NCBI RefSeq assembly: GCF_023630175.1
Contig: NZ_JALLIN010000023.1
Coordinates: forward strand, 54,134 to 118,133
Length of the DNA: 64,000 nt
Source: Streptomyces cellostaticus
GTDB taxonomy: Bacteria; Actinomycetota; Actinomycetes; Streptomycetales; Streptomycetaceae
Direction of reading: 5' to 3'
The notes under the pieces were generated by a model that saw only the letters and a program-made list of their open reading frames with translations, did no database searches and was not told where the DNA came from. Position numbers and translations under genes: made by a program. Of the stretch, positions 8,194 to 17,244 are shown in pieces. Numbering within the stretch: position 1 is the first letter of the stretch; every line of letters begins with the position of its first letter.

Positions 8194-10365
8194 TCAGGAA
8201 GCGGGTGCCTGGTGCTGGGCCCTGGCCACGTCGAACACCCCCGGCACGTCGCGCATCGCCCGCATGAGGGCCGGGAGGCGGGCCGCGTCGGGGAGCTGGA
8301 GCGTGTAGGTGTGGCGGACCCGCTGCTGGCTGGGGGGTTCGACGGTCGCGGAGACGATGTCGACGCCGGCCAGGGCGATCGCCTCGGTCAGGTCGGCCAG
8401 CAGATGCGGGCGGCCGAACGATTCGGCGACCAGTGTGACCCGGCACTCGGTGGTGTCCCCCCAGCGCACGTCGACCTCGGTGCGCCCCCGGTTCTTCATC
8501 TCGGCCACCGCGGCGCACTCCACGCGGTGCACGGTCACCACTCCCCCGCGCACGGCGAAGCCGGTGATCCCGTCGGGCGGCACGGGCGTGCAGCATCCCG
8601 CGAGACGGACGGTGGCGCCGGGCCGGTCGAGCAGGACGTCGGCGCCGCGCGGGCGGGCGGCGCCGGCGTTCTCGGCGTCGGCGGGCCGCGGGACCGGGTC
8701 GGCGGCGGCGCTCCCGTTCGCACGCTCCGCCACCTCGGCCCGCGCCTCCGTCCCCGCCTCGCCGCTGCCGCCCGGATGCGCGGCCAGCCACCGCTGGATG
8801 GCGATCCGCGCCGCGGCGGTGTGCGCGTGCTCGAGCCACTCACGGGACGGCTCGGAGGCCGGGTCCTGGCCCATCAGGAGCTGGACCGTGTCGCCGTCGC
8901 GCAGCACGGTGCTGAGGGTGGCCAGGCGGCCGTTGACGCGGGCGCCGATGCAGGCGTGGGCGTCGTCGCCGTACTGGGCGTAGGCGGCGTCCACGCAACT
9001 GGCGCCCCCGGGCAGGCCGAGGGCGCCGCCGTCGGGCCGGAAGACGGTGATCTCACGGTCCTGGGCTAGGTCCTCGCGCAGGGTGGACCAGAAGGTGTCG
9101 GGGTCGGGCGCGGCCCGCTGCCAGTCGAGGAGGCGGGAGAGCCAGCCGGGGCGGGTGGGGTCGGCGCGCTCGCCGTCGGCGGGATCGTCGGCCCCGGGGG
9201 CATAGGGGTTGCCGAGCGCGACGACACCGGCCTCGGCGACCCGGTGCATCTGGTGGGTGCGGATCAGGACCTCGACGACCTGACCGTCGGCGCGGGCCAC
9301 GGCGGTGTGCAGCGACTGGTAGAGGTTGAACTTGGGTACGGCGATGAAGTCCTTGAACTCGGAGACGACCGGCGTCATGCATGTGTGCAGTTCGCCGAGG
9401 ACTCCGTAGCAGTCGGCGTCCTCCGTCACGAGCACCAGCAGTCGGCCGAAGTCGGCGCCGCACAGCTGTCCCCGTTTGCGGGCCACCCGGTGGACGGAGA
9501 CGAAGTGCCGTGGGCGGATGAGGACTTCGGCGGCGATGTCGGCCTCGCGCAGCACCGCGCGGACCGATTCGGCGGTCTCCGCGAGGGTGTCGTCGGGGTG
9601 GGCCGCGTTCCCGGCGATCAGTTCCCGGGTGTGTTCGTACTCCTCGGGATGGAGGATGGCGAAGACCAGGTCCTCCAGTTCGGTCTTCAGCGCCTGTACG
9701 CCGAGGCGTTCGGCGAGCGGGATGAGGACGTCCCGGGTGACCTTGGCGATCCGCGCCTGTTTCTCGGGGCGCATCACGCCGAGGGTGCGCATGTTGTGCA
9801 GGCGGTCGGCGAGCTTGATCGACATCACCCGCACGTCGCTGCCCGTGGCGACGAGCATCTTGCGGAAGGTCTCGGGCTCGGCCGCGGCCCCGTAGTCGAC
9901 CTTCTCCAGCTTGGTGACGCCGTCGACGAGATATCGCACCTCCTCGCCGAACTGCTCGCGCACCTGATCCAGCGTCACATCGGTGTCCTCGACGGTGTCG
10001 TGGAGCAGGGAGGCCGTCAGGGTCGTCGTCTCCGCGCCGAGTTCGGCCAGGATCAGGGTCACGGCCAGGGGGTGCGTGATGTACGGCTCGCCGCTCTTGC
10101 GCATCTGCCCGCGGTGCGAGGACTCGGCGAGGACATAGGCGCGGCGCAGCGGGCCGAGGTCCGCGTCGGGGTGGTGGGCGCGGTGCGCGTCGGCCACGTG
10201 ACTGATGGCGTCGGGCAGCTTGTCGCGCGCGGTGGGGCCGAGCAGCGCGGCCCGGCCGAGCCGGCGCAGGTCGATCCGGGCCCGGGACTTCCGGCGGACC
10301 GTCGCGGGCGCTGCCGCGGGCGCGGCCGGGCCGGGGTTCGCAGGGTTCGTTGCCTCCGCACTCAT
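8194..10365 (-). CDS. rshA: RelA/SpoT-family (p)ppGpp hydrolase/synthetase-like protein, RshA type
   Basis: A 723-residue long RSH protein. The HD hydrolase domain is intact (HRGQMRKSGEPYITHP, LLHDTVEDT). The synthetase domain keeps PKFNLYQSLHT and EVLIRT, but the nucleotide-binding stretch is divergent (RPRHFVSVHRV in place of the usual R-x-K-x-x-S-I-x-x-K). A TGS domain (from about 440) and a C-terminal ACT domain (last 75 residues) follow, separated by an Ala/Glu-rich linker. In S. coelicolor a second RSH protein, RshA, next to dapF and distinct from RelA, has this arrangement; the name rests on that memory. The start is ATG at 10365 after GGAGGTG. It lies downstream of dapF on the same strand. 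Confidence 0.88.
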   Translation of the reverse strand: MSAEATNPANPGPAAPAAAPATVRRKSRARIDLRRLGRAALLGPTARDKLPDAISHVADAHRAHHPDADLGPLRRAYVLAESSHRGQMRKSGEPYITHPLAVTLILAELGAETTTLTASLLHDTVEDTDVTLDQVREQFGEEVRYLVDGVTKLEKVDYGAAAEPETFRKMLVATGSDVRVMSIKLADRLHNMRTLGVMRPEKQARIAKVTRDVLIPLAERLGVQALKTELEDLVFAILHPEEYEHTRELIAGNAAHPDDTLAETAESVRAVLREADIAAEVLIRPRHFVSVHRVARKRGQLCGADFGRLLVLVTEDADCYGVLGELHTCMTPVVSEFKDFIAVPKFNLYQSLHTAVARADGQVVEVLIRTHQMHRVAEAGVVALGNPYAPGADDPADGERADPTRPGWLSRLLDWQRAAPDPDTFWSTLREDLAQDREITVFRPDGGALGLPGGASCVDAAYAQYGDDAHACIGARVNGRLATLSTVLRDGDTVQLLMGQDPASEPSREWLEHAHTAAARIAIQRWLAAHPGGSGEAGTEARAEVAERANGSAAADPVPRPADAENAGAARPRGADVLLDRPGATVRLAGCCTPVPPDGITGFAVRGGVVTVHRVECAAVAEMKNRGRTEVDVRWGDTTECRVTLVAESFGRPHLLADLTEAIALAGVDIVSATVEPPSQQRVRHTYTLQLPDAARLPALMRAMRDVPGVFDVARAQHQAPAS

Positions 10366-10649
10366 GGGCACCTCCGGCTCGTGGACCGGCGGACGGAGCC
10401 CGGGGCATGCGCGGCTCAGGGATGGCGACGTTCCCCCGTCCGTGCCGGTGCTTGATGCTACCGAGCCCATCACGTGCGACTGACCGCCTCTCGCCGAGCG
10501 TGAAACGGATCACCCAATCGAGCGACGGCGTGGAGGTTTAGAGTTTGCGCCACCTGCACTGCGCTCGGTCGCGGTTTCGAACGGCCCGGGGCGGCCGGAA
10601 GCCGGTGCACCGGGCGTCGCCGGACCGCCCCGGCCGGCGTGTCCCCAGG
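10366..10649. other. Intergenic region between dapF and rshA-like gene
   Basis: 284 bp without a supported gene. It presumably carries the rshA promoter on the minus strand. A TAGCAT hexamer about 85 bases before the rshA start is a possible -10, but I see no matching -35, so I make no call. Confidence 0.3.
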
Positions 10650-11519
10650 TCAGCGAAGAGCGCCGGCCAGCCAATCGGTGTCGATCTCGCCCTCGGCGAC
10701 GATCACTGCGGGTCCGGTCATCTCGATCTCGCCGTCGGGCCGCTCGGTGATGACCAGGCGGCCGCCGGGCAGGTCCACGACGTACGTCGCGGGGGTGCCG
10801 GTGCGGGCCGGGTCGGCGCCGTCACGGCGGGCCGCGGCCACGGCGACGGCGCACGCGCCCGTGCCGCACGAGCGGGTCTCGCCGGAACCGCGCTCGTGGA
10901 CCCGCATCGCCACGTGCCGCGGGCCGCGGTCCACGACGAACTCGACGTTGACGCCCTCCGGGTAGGCGGCGGCGGGGGCGACCGGCGGTGGAGCGTACAG
11001 GTCCCCGGCGTGCGCGAGGTCGTCGACGAAGGCGACGGCGTGCGGGTTGCCCATGTTCACGTTGCGCGCGGGCCAGCTCCGCCCGCCCACGCTCACCGTG
11101 ACGTCGCCCTCGGGCAGGCGGGCGCCGCCCATGCCGACGGTGATGTCTCCGTCCTTGGCGAGGTGGACGCTCTTCACGCCCGCACGCGTGGCGATCGCGA
11201 GGTCGCCCTCGGACACATGGCCGGCGTGCTGGAGGTAGCGGGCGAACACCCGGGTGCCGTTGCCGCACATCTCCGCGACGGAGCCGTCGCCGTTGCGGTA
11301 GTCCATGAACCACTCCGCCTCGGCGGCCATCTCCCTGGCCTCCGGGTGCGCGGCGGACCGCACGACGTGCAGCACCCCGTCGCCGCCGATGCCGGCCCGG
11401 CGGTCGCACAGGGCGGCGACCTCGGCCGGGGTCAGGTCGAGGGCGTTCTCCGGGTCCGGGACGATCACGAAGTCGTTCTCGGTGCCGTGGCCCTTGAGGA
11501 AGGCGATCCGCGTGCTCAT
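10650..11519 (-). CDS. dapF: Diaminopimelate epimerase
   Basis: A 289-residue enzyme that converts LL- to meso-diaminopimelate in lysine and peptidoglycan synthesis. The two-cysteine, cofactor-free active site is visible: one Cys in MCGNGTRVFARYL and the other in SCGTGACAVAV. The N-terminal KGHGTENDFVI and the central GNPHAV stretch also fit. LL-diaminopimelate is the Streptomyces wall isomer, so this enzyme mainly serves lysine synthesis there. The start is ATG at 11519. A purine run GAGGG touches the ATG directly, and TACGAT sits at 11525-11530 on the minus strand, so a very short or leaderless mRNA is possible. It follows miaA and a membrane-protein gene on the same strand. Confidence 0.96.
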   Translation of the reverse strand: MSTRIAFLKGHGTENDFVIVPDPENALDLTPAEVAALCDRRAGIGGDGVLHVVRSAAHPEAREMAAEAEWFMDYRNGDGSVAEMCGNGTRVFARYLQHAGHVSEGDLAIATRAGVKSVHLAKDGDITVGMGGARLPEGDVTVSVGGRSWPARNVNMGNPHAVAFVDDLAHAGDLYAPPPVAPAAAYPEGVNVEFVVDRGPRHVAMRVHERGSGETRSCGTGACAVAVAAARRDGADPARTGTPATYVVDLPGGRLVITERPDGEIEMTGPAVIVAEGEIDTDWLAGALR

Positions 11520-11649
11520 CCCTCGATCGTACGGGGTGGCTGCGACAACGATGGTGACAGCCGGGGAGCGGGCCCCCGGGACCGGAAGGGGGTGGTGATG
11601 CCCGGGGCCCTCGCGAAGAGGGTGGTGACACCCGGGCGGAAGGCAGGTC

Positions 11650-12180
11650 CTAGCGCAGCCGGGCCACGCGCCACACGGCGAGGACGGCCACGAGGGCCAC
11701 CAGGAGCGCGTAGGCGAGGACGACCCGCCAGTCGGGCCGGCGTCCGGAGCCGCGGGCCGGCAGCCCCGGCCAGGTGTAGCCCACCCGGCGCGCGGCCATC
11801 ATGCCCCAGCCCGCGGCGCAGGAGCAGATCAGCAGGCCGAGCATGGCGATGACCGCGCCGCTGTCGCCGAAGTCGAAGGCGAGCGGGAAGGCGAACATCA
11901 GGGAGCCGCCCGCGGCCAGGGCCACGATGGGCGCGAGCTGCCAGATGCGCAGCCGCCGCTGCGGGCGCAGCTCGACCTCGACCTCCGGACCGCCCGCGTA
12001 CATCTCCTCGGGCGCCGGGCCGTCGGCGGTGACGCCACCTTCGGCGCCGTCGGGCCCGTCGTCGGTGAGACGCTCCGCGTCGTCGGCCGGACGGCCGTCA
12101 CCCTGTTCCGGTTCACCGGGGTCGGTCGTGATCTGCTCGGCACTTCGTGCGGTGTCGCGAGGGCCGGCCTCCATCGCCAC
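11650..12180 (-). CDS. Hypothetical membrane protein with acidic N-terminus
   Basis: About 176 residues. The first 80 are acidic and Pro/Gly/Asp-rich and probably disordered, on the cytoplasmic side. Three or four hydrophobic segments follow: about 85-105 (LAPIVALAAGG...), 108-130 (VIAMLGLLICSCAAGW) and the last 25 residues. No enzymatic motif. The start is GTG at 12180 with GGAGG 4-5 bases upstream; ATG at 12174 is equally possible. It is located between miaA and dapF on the same strand, as in other Streptomyces, with no known role. Confidence 0.75.
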   Translation of the reverse strand: MAMEAGPRDTARSAEQITTDPGEPEQGDGRPADDAERLTDDGPDGAEGGVTADGPAPEEMYAGGPEVEVELRPQRRLRIWQLAPIVALAAGGSLMFAFPLAFDFGDSGAVIAMLGLLICSCAAGWGMMAARRVGYTWPGLPARGSGRRPDWRVVLAYALLVALVAVLAVWRVARLR

Positions 12181-12281
12181 GCGCCCTCCCAACTAGGACT
12201 CACTCGGTCGATCGAAGCTCGATGATGGCACGGCGCCAGAGGCCGCGTTGACCGGCGGCGCATCCCGATGCCATGACGTGA

Positions 12282-13220
12282 TCAGGCTGTAACCGGTCGT
12301 TCGACCACGGCCAGAGCCAGCCGCGGGAGTTCCTCCCGGTCCGCGGCCGCGCCGCTCAGCCAGTGCACCCGCGGATCGCGGCGGAACCAGGAGTCCTGGC
12401 GGCGCGCGAAGCGTTTGGTGGCGCGTACGGTCTCGGCCCGCGCCTCCGCTTCGGTGCACTCCCCGGCGAGCGCGGCGAGCACCTGCTGGTAGCCCAGCGC
12501 GCGTGAGGCCGTGCGGCCCTCGCGCAGCCCGCGCGCCTCCAGCGCGCGCACCTCCTCGACCAGCCCCGCCTCCCACATCCGGTCGACGCGGAGCGCGATG
12601 CGTTCGTCGAGCTCGGGGCGGGCGACGTCCACGCCGATCTGCACGGTGTCGTAGACGGAGTCGTGGCCGGGGAGGTTGGCGGCGAAGGGCTGCCCGGTGA
12701 GTTCGATCACCTCGAGGGCGCGGACGATGCGGCGGCCGTTGCCCGGCAGGATGGCGCGGGCCGCGTCGGGGTCGGTGGCGGCCAGCCGGGCGTGCAGCGC
12801 GCCGGAACCGCGCAGTGCCAGCTCCTCCTCCAGACGGGCCCGGATCACGGGGTCGGTGCCGGGGAACTCCAGGTTGTCGACGGCTCCGCGTACGTACAGC
12901 CCGGAGCCGCCGACCAGGATCGGCCAGCGGCCCTCGGCGAGCAGCGCGTCGATCCGCGCGCGCGCCAGTCTCTGGTACTCGGCGACCGAGGCGGCGACCG
13001 TCACGTCCCAGATGTCCAGCAGATGGTGCCGGACACCGGCCCGCTCCTCGGGCGTCAGCTTGGCGGTACCGATGTCCATCCCACGGTAGAGCTGCATGGA
13101 GTCGGCGTTGACGACCTCGCCTCCGAGTCGCTGGGCCAGGAAGACGCCGAGATCGGACTTTCCGGCCGCTGTGGGGCCGACGACGGCGATGACACGGGGG
13201 GCGGGGGCTGGGCTGCTCAC
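12282..13220 (-). CDS. miaA: tRNA dimethylallyltransferase
   Basis: A 312-residue enzyme that transfers an isopentenyl group from DMAPP to A37 of tRNAs reading UNN codons. It has the P-loop GPTAAGKSDLG, the substrate Asp in NADSMQLYRGMDIGTAK, and the DPDAARAILPGNGRRIVRALE stretch. Its product is the substrate of MiaB, encoded about 1.7 kb away on the same strand. In Streptomyces this modification matters for the UUA-reading tRNA BldA, hence development. The start is GTG at 13220, where family similarity begins; a longer frame to 13379 is low-quality sequence. Confidence 0.95.
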   Translation of the reverse strand: MSSPAPAPRVIAVVGPTAAGKSDLGVFLAQRLGGEVVNADSMQLYRGMDIGTAKLTPEERAGVRHHLLDIWDVTVAASVAEYQRLARARIDALLAEGRWPILVGGSGLYVRGAVDNLEFPGTDPVIRARLEEELALRGSGALHARLAATDPDAARAILPGNGRRIVRALEVIELTGQPFAANLPGHDSVYDTVQIGVDVARPELDERIALRVDRMWEAGLVEEVRALEARGLREGRTASRALGYQQVLAALAGECTEAEARAETVRATKRFARRQDSWFRRDPRVHWLSGAAADREELPRLALAVVERPVTA

Positions 13221-13399
13221 CGCACCAGTCTCGCAAACCCCCCAACCGCACCTCGAACGAGTTACGTGACGGCGCGCATCCCGGTTCGTTGCACCGAGAT
13301 ACCGCCCGCTCGGTCTTTGAAGGCGGTGGCCCGGGTGGCGCAAACGGACGCACCGCTTGACGCGGGATTTCGCCCGCACGAGTAACGTATGGAGTGGTT

Positions 13400-13699
13400 A
13401 TGGGCGTTTTTTCACGACTTCTCGGCAGCTCGAAGGCGAAGCGGGAGGCACCGGCCGCCGAGGGGCCGGGCGGTGGCGCGCCGGAGCAGGTCGCGGCGCC
13501 GGAGCAGGTCGAGGGCACCGAAACGGCCGGGCCGACCGGCGCGACCGAGGGCGGTCGCGTGGGCGCGACGGCCGGAGCGGACGCCTCGGAAGACCGCGTC
13601 ACCGAGGACGCCGGGACGGCCGAAGGCGCGGAGATCCCCAAGCAGCAGTCCGCGGACGAGGCCGCCGACAGCGAGGCCGGTGAGGGCGCCCGCAGGTGA
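13400..13699 (+). CDS. Small acidic Ala/Glu-rich hypothetical protein
   Basis: About 99 residues. After a conserved-looking start MGVFSRLLGSSKAKRE the chain is Ala/Gly/Glu/Thr-rich and probably disordered. The ribosome site GGAG at 13391-13394 is 5 bases before ATG 13400. It is followed after 25 bases by the antitoxin-like gene, so the two may be co-transcribed. GGGAT at 13364-13368 with GTA 18 bases later resembles an ECF-sigma promoter, only weakly. No function can be assigned. Confidence 0.65.
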   Translation: MGVFSRLLGSSKAKREAPAAEGPGGGAPEQVAAPEQVEGTETAGPTGATEGGRVGATAGADASEDRVTEDAGTAEGAEIPKQQSADEAADSEAGEGARR

Positions 13700-13724
13700 C
13701 CGTCCCCGTCAGGGAGGGTGGAGC

Positions 13725-13997
13725 ATGGGTCTCTTGGACAACGTGAAGGCCAGGCTGGGTCCGGCCAGGGACAGGGTGTCGGACCTGGCCGGCCGGCACG
13801 GGGACAAGGTGCAGCACGGCATCGACCGGGCCGCGCGGGCCGTGGACGAGCGCACCAAGGGCAACTACACCGACCGGATCCACGCCGGCACCGGCAAGGC
13901 GAAGCAGGCGATGGACCGACTCGCCCACAAGGAGGAGCCGCACGTCAGCGGTGCGAAGCCCCCGGCCCGTCCGGAGGGCCCGCCGCCCGCCTCCTGA
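13725..13997 (+). CDS. MT0933/Rv0909-like antitoxin-family small protein
   Basis: A 90-residue charged protein starting MGLLDNVKARLGPARDRV, followed by GDKVQHGIDRAARAVDE and TKGNYTDRI. This pattern matches the MT0933_antitox family, known from a mycobacterial toxin-antitoxin pair. In Streptomyces such proteins often occur alone; no toxin-like partner is visible here, since the upstream gene is a disordered acidic protein. Helical with a Pro-rich tail. The start is ATG at 13725 with a long purine run GGGAGGGTGGAG just before it. An antitoxin role is therefore family-based only. Confidence 0.75.
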   Translation: MGLLDNVKARLGPARDRVSDLAGRHGDKVQHGIDRAARAVDERTKGNYTDRIHAGTGKAKQAMDRLAHKEEPHVSGAKPPARPEGPPPAS

Positions 13998-14013
13998 ACG
14001 GCTGCCGGCTCGC

Positions 14014-14052
14014 CGGACGGCCGCGGAGCACCAGGTGCCTCCCGGCCGTCCG
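14014..14052. terminator. Hairpin between convergent genes
   Basis: CGGACGGCCG and CGGCCGTCCG (perfect 10-bp stem, 19-base loop) lie between the antitoxin-like gene (+) and the dioxygenase-like gene (-). Confidence 0.65.
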
Positions 14053-14091
14053 CGGTTCGGCCGCCGCGGACCGCGGCGGTCCGCTCGGGCC

Positions 14092-14805
14092 CTACGACCA
14101 GGTGGCGACCAGGTATCCCACCCCGTAGGGCGCGTCGTCGTACAGCAGCGCGCCCGTGAGGCCCGCCCCCTCCGCCGCGCCCGCCAGGACCTGCCAGGGC
14201 GCGCGCCCCGCGGCCATCAGCCCGGCTGCCGACCCGGCGTCCAGCGCCCGGAGCGCTGACACGTCCGCCGCGCCCAGGGCGCGTGCCGCCTCGGCGTCGA
14301 AGGGGGCCGCCCGCTCGTCGAGGTAGCCCGGTGCCTTCAGGCTGCGGCGGGCGCTCGCGTCCCCCATCACCAGCAGCGCGACCCGTCCGGCCCGGGCACC
14401 CAGCTCCCGGCCGGTCTCCGCGCACCGCTCGGGTTCGAGCGGTTCCCCGACACCCAGCCCCTCGATGGGGGCGGACGCCCAGCCGGTGCTCTCCAGCAGC
14501 CAGGCCGCGACCGCCAGCGACGGCGGCAGGGCGCGCCCGTCGGCCGCGCCCGTGGCGGGGCCGAGCCGTACGGAGACGTCGACACCGAAGCCTCGGAAGG
14601 AACCCGGTGTCCCCTGCGGGTGCCGGCCGCGCCCGGCGGGGCCGGCGGGGCCGACGACCACGAGGATGTCGGGGCGGGCGGCGGCGAGCACACCGAGCGC
14701 GTCGGCGCACGCCGCGCGGGCGGGGTCCAGTTCCGGTGCGGCACCCGCGGCCACCTCGGGCACCAGCAGCGGCGGGCAGGGACAGACGGCGGCGGCGACA
14801 AGCAT
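14092..14805 (-). CDS. Class III extradiol dioxygenase-like protein
   Basis: A 237-residue protein of the LigB-like type: MLVAAAVCPCPPLLVPEV at the N-terminus, a VVVGPAG strand and LLVMGDASARRS in the middle, and LLYDDAPYGVGYLVA near the end. The family fold binds iron in ring-cleaving enzymes. The classical His pair near the N-terminus is not obvious here (CPCPP instead of SHAP), so catalysis is doubtful. It lies 129 bp downstream of miaB on the same strand, a conserved Streptomyces arrangement as I remember it. A role in tRNA modification or aromatic metabolism is not supported by sequence alone. Confidence 0.7.
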   Translation of the reverse strand: MLVAAAVCPCPPLLVPEVAAGAAPELDPARAACADALGVLAAARPDILVVVGPAGPAGRGRHPQGTPGSFRGFGVDVSVRLGPATGAADGRALPPSLAVAAWLLESTGWASAPIEGLGVGEPLEPERCAETGRELGARAGRVALLVMGDASARRSLKAPGYLDERAAPFDAEAARALGAADVSALRALDAGSAAGLMAAGRAPWQVLAGAAEGAGLTGALLYDDAPYGVGYLVATWS

Positions 14806-14934
14806 GACCGGCAGGGTAACGCCGTCCGGAGCCGGTCCGTTACCCCGCGCCGAGCAGGGCGCCGGGCCGCGGACCGGCCCCGGCCGGAGCGGGGTTCGAC
14901 CTCAGGTCCGCCCGCCGGCCCGCACCCGTGCCGC

Positions 14935-16461
14935 TCAGTCGCAGCCGCAGCCGCCGGCCACGGCGGGCAGCGGCTCCGGGACGCCGATCCTCGGCAGGCC
15001 GAGCAGCACACCCGCCGGCTTGGCGGCCTCGGCGGCGTTGCGCTTCTCCCAGGCGTCGCCCGCGCGGGTGCGGCGCACGCCGAGGACGGGCCCCTCGGCG
15101 AGGAGGTGGTGCGGGGCGGCGTAGGTCACCTCGACGGTGACGACGTCACCGGGACGTACCTCCTGCTCCGGCTTGGTGAAGTGGACCAGCCGGTTGTCGG
15201 GGGCCCGGCCGGACAGCCGGTGGGTGGCGCCGTCCTTGCGGCCCTCGCCCTCCGCCACCATCAGCTCGAGGGTGCGGCCGACCTGCTTCTTGTTCTCCTC
15301 CCAGGAGATCTCCTCCTGGAGGGCGACCAGACGCTCGTAGCGGGCCTGCACGACCTCCTTCGGGATCTGGTCCTCCATGGTCGCGGCCGGGGTGCCGGGC
15401 CGCTTGGAGTACTGGAAGGTGAACGCCTGCGCGAAGCGCGCCTCCCGGACGACGTGCAGGGTCTGCTCGAAGTCCTCCTCGGTCTCCCCGGGGAAGCCCA
15501 CGATGATGTCGGTGGTGATCGCCGCGTGCGGGATGGCGGCGCGCACCTTCTCGATGATCCCGAGGTAGCGCTCCTGCCGGTACGAGCGGCGCATCGCCTT
15601 CAGGACGGTGTCCGAGCCGGACTGCAGCGGCATGTGCAGCTGCGGCATGACGTTCGGGGTCTCGGCCATGGCGGCGATGACGTCGTCGGTGAAGTCGCGC
15701 GGGTGCGGGGACGTGAACCGCACCCGCTCCAGGCCCTCGATGCTCCCGCAGGCGCGCAGCAGCTTGCCGAAGGCCTCGCGGTCGCCGATGTCGGAGCCGT
15801 AGGCGTTGACGTTCTGGCCCAGCAGCGTGATCTCGCAGACGCCCTCCCCGACCAGGGCCTCGACCTCGGCGAGGATGTCGCCGGTGCGGCGGTCCTTCTC
15901 CTTGCCGCGCAGCGCCGGGACGATGCAGAAGGTGCAGGTGTTGTTGCAGCCGACGGAGATGGACACCCAGGCCGCGTAGGCGCTCTCGCGTCGCGTGGGC
16001 AGCGTGGAGGGGAAGGCCTCAAGGGACTCAGCGATCTCGACCTGCGCCTCCTCCTGGACGCGGGCGCGCTCCAGCAGGACGGGCAGCTTGCCGATGTTGT
16101 GCGTCCCGAAGACGACGTCCACCCAGGGCGCCTTCTTCACGATGGCGTCCTGGTCCTTCTGCGCCAGGCAGCCGCCGACCGCGATCTGCATGCCGGGCCG
16201 CGAGGCCTTCTTCGGCGCGAGCCGGCCGAGGTTGCCGTACAGCCGGTTGTCGGCGTTCTCACGCACCGCGCACGTGTTGAACACGACGACGTCTGCGTCG
16301 CCGTCCGATCCCTCGGGGGCGCGCACGTAGCCGGCCTCCTCGAGCAGCCCGGACAGGCGCTCGGAGTCGTGGACGTTCATCTGGCACCCGTAGGTGCGCA
16401 CTTCGTAGGTCTTCGGTCCCTGGACGTCCACTGCGAGGCTCCGGTCGCTGCTGCTGGTCAT
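14935..16461 (-). CDS. miaB: tRNA-2-methylthio-N6-dimethylallyladenosine synthase
   Basis: A 508-residue radical-SAM methylthiotransferase that adds a methylthio group to i6A37 of tRNA, acting after MiaA. The N-terminal UPF0004 domain carries the three cysteines of the auxiliary 4Fe-4S cluster (TYGCQMN, FNTCAVRENADNRLYG, VGGCLAQ). The radical-SAM triad is in GCNNTCTFCIVPALRG. The C-terminal TRAM domain ends in a short GGCGCD tail. The start is ATG at 16461. The PP2C gene ends 33 bp upstream on the same strand, so they may be co-transcribed. Confidence 0.96.
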   Translation of the reverse strand: MTSSSDRSLAVDVQGPKTYEVRTYGCQMNVHDSERLSGLLEEAGYVRAPEGSDGDADVVVFNTCAVRENADNRLYGNLGRLAPKKASRPGMQIAVGGCLAQKDQDAIVKKAPWVDVVFGTHNIGKLPVLLERARVQEEAQVEIAESLEAFPSTLPTRRESAYAAWVSISVGCNNTCTFCIVPALRGKEKDRRTGDILAEVEALVGEGVCEITLLGQNVNAYGSDIGDREAFGKLLRACGSIEGLERVRFTSPHPRDFTDDVIAAMAETPNVMPQLHMPLQSGSDTVLKAMRRSYRQERYLGIIEKVRAAIPHAAITTDIIVGFPGETEEDFEQTLHVVREARFAQAFTFQYSKRPGTPAATMEDQIPKEVVQARYERLVALQEEISWEENKKQVGRTLELMVAEGEGRKDGATHRLSGRAPDNRLVHFTKPEQEVRPGDVVTVEVTYAAPHHLLAEGPVLGVRRTRAGDAWEKRNAAEAAKPAGVLLGLPRIGVPEPLPAVAGGCGCD

Positions 16462-16494
16462 GGGTCAAGGGTAGGTGCTCGCCGAGGGGCCCCT

Positions 16495-17244
16495 TCACTC
16501 GTCCGCCACACGCACGACGGCGAGCGTGATGTTGTCCGGACCGCCCGCCGTGACGGCGGCCTTCCACAGTTCGAAGGCCGCCCGGCCGTCGTCGTGCTCG
16601 CGCATCACCGCGTCGAGCACGTCGTCCGGCAGCGGATCGGTCAGGCCGTCGGTGCACATCAGGCAGCGGTCGCCGGGCGACAGCGGCCGCACGGTCACAT
16701 GGGCGCGGACGGGGCGGTGGGCGGGGGTGCCGCCCAGGCACTGGGTGACGAGGTGGGTACCGCCCCAGGCGGAGTCGGGCGGCGGGCGGTCGTCGACGCT
16801 CAGCCGGCGCAGTCCGTCGGGCCCGGCGGCGTAGACCCGGCTGTCGCCCACGTTGAACACCAGCAGCGAGCCGGGGCGCAGCACCACGCCCGCCACGGTC
16901 GTGCCCATGGTCGCGAAGGCGCCTCCCGCGTCACCGCCGGCGGCGGCGTGGACGGCGCGGTTGCAGTCGTCGACGGCGTCACGGACGGCCTGCTCACCGT
17001 CCAGCCCGGGACCGGCGGCCGCGATCCGGCGGGCCACCAGGGCGCTGGCCACATGGCCGCCGGGATGTCCGCCGAGTCCGTCGGCCACGGCGACGACGAG
17101 CGGGGTGCCGAGCGGGAAGACGAGGGTCTGCGGATTCTCGGTGACCGTGGCGCACAGCGTCCACGGGCCGGCGACGAGGCTGTCCTCGTTGCGCTCGCGG
17201 ACCAGCCCGGGATGGCTCAGCGCACTCACCACCGCGTACGGCAC
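16495..17244 (-). CDS. PP2C-family serine/threonine phosphatase
   Basis: A 249-residue soluble phosphatase of the PPM/Stp type. Metal-binding aspartates appear in RNEDS, ADGLGGHPGG, MCTDGLTD and GGPDNITLAVV; GDSRVYAA is present. It should reverse Ser/Thr kinase phosphorylation in the cytoplasm, since there is no membrane segment. No kinase gene is adjacent. The start at 17244 (ATG, MPYAVVSALSHPGLVRERNED) is where similarity begins. Upstream is the GC-repeat gap at 17245-17561. Confidence 0.92.
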   Translation of the reverse strand: MPYAVVSALSHPGLVRERNEDSLVAGPWTLCATVTENPQTLVFPLGTPLVVAVADGLGGHPGGHVASALVARRIAAAGPGLDGEQAVRDAVDDCNRAVHAAAGGDAGGAFATMGTTVAGVVLRPGSLLVFNVGDSRVYAAGPDGLRRLSVDDRPPPDSAWGGTHLVTQCLGGTPAHRPVRAHVTVRPLSPGDRCLMCTDGLTDPLPDDVLDAVMREHDDGRAAFELWKAAVTAGGPDNITLAVVRVADE

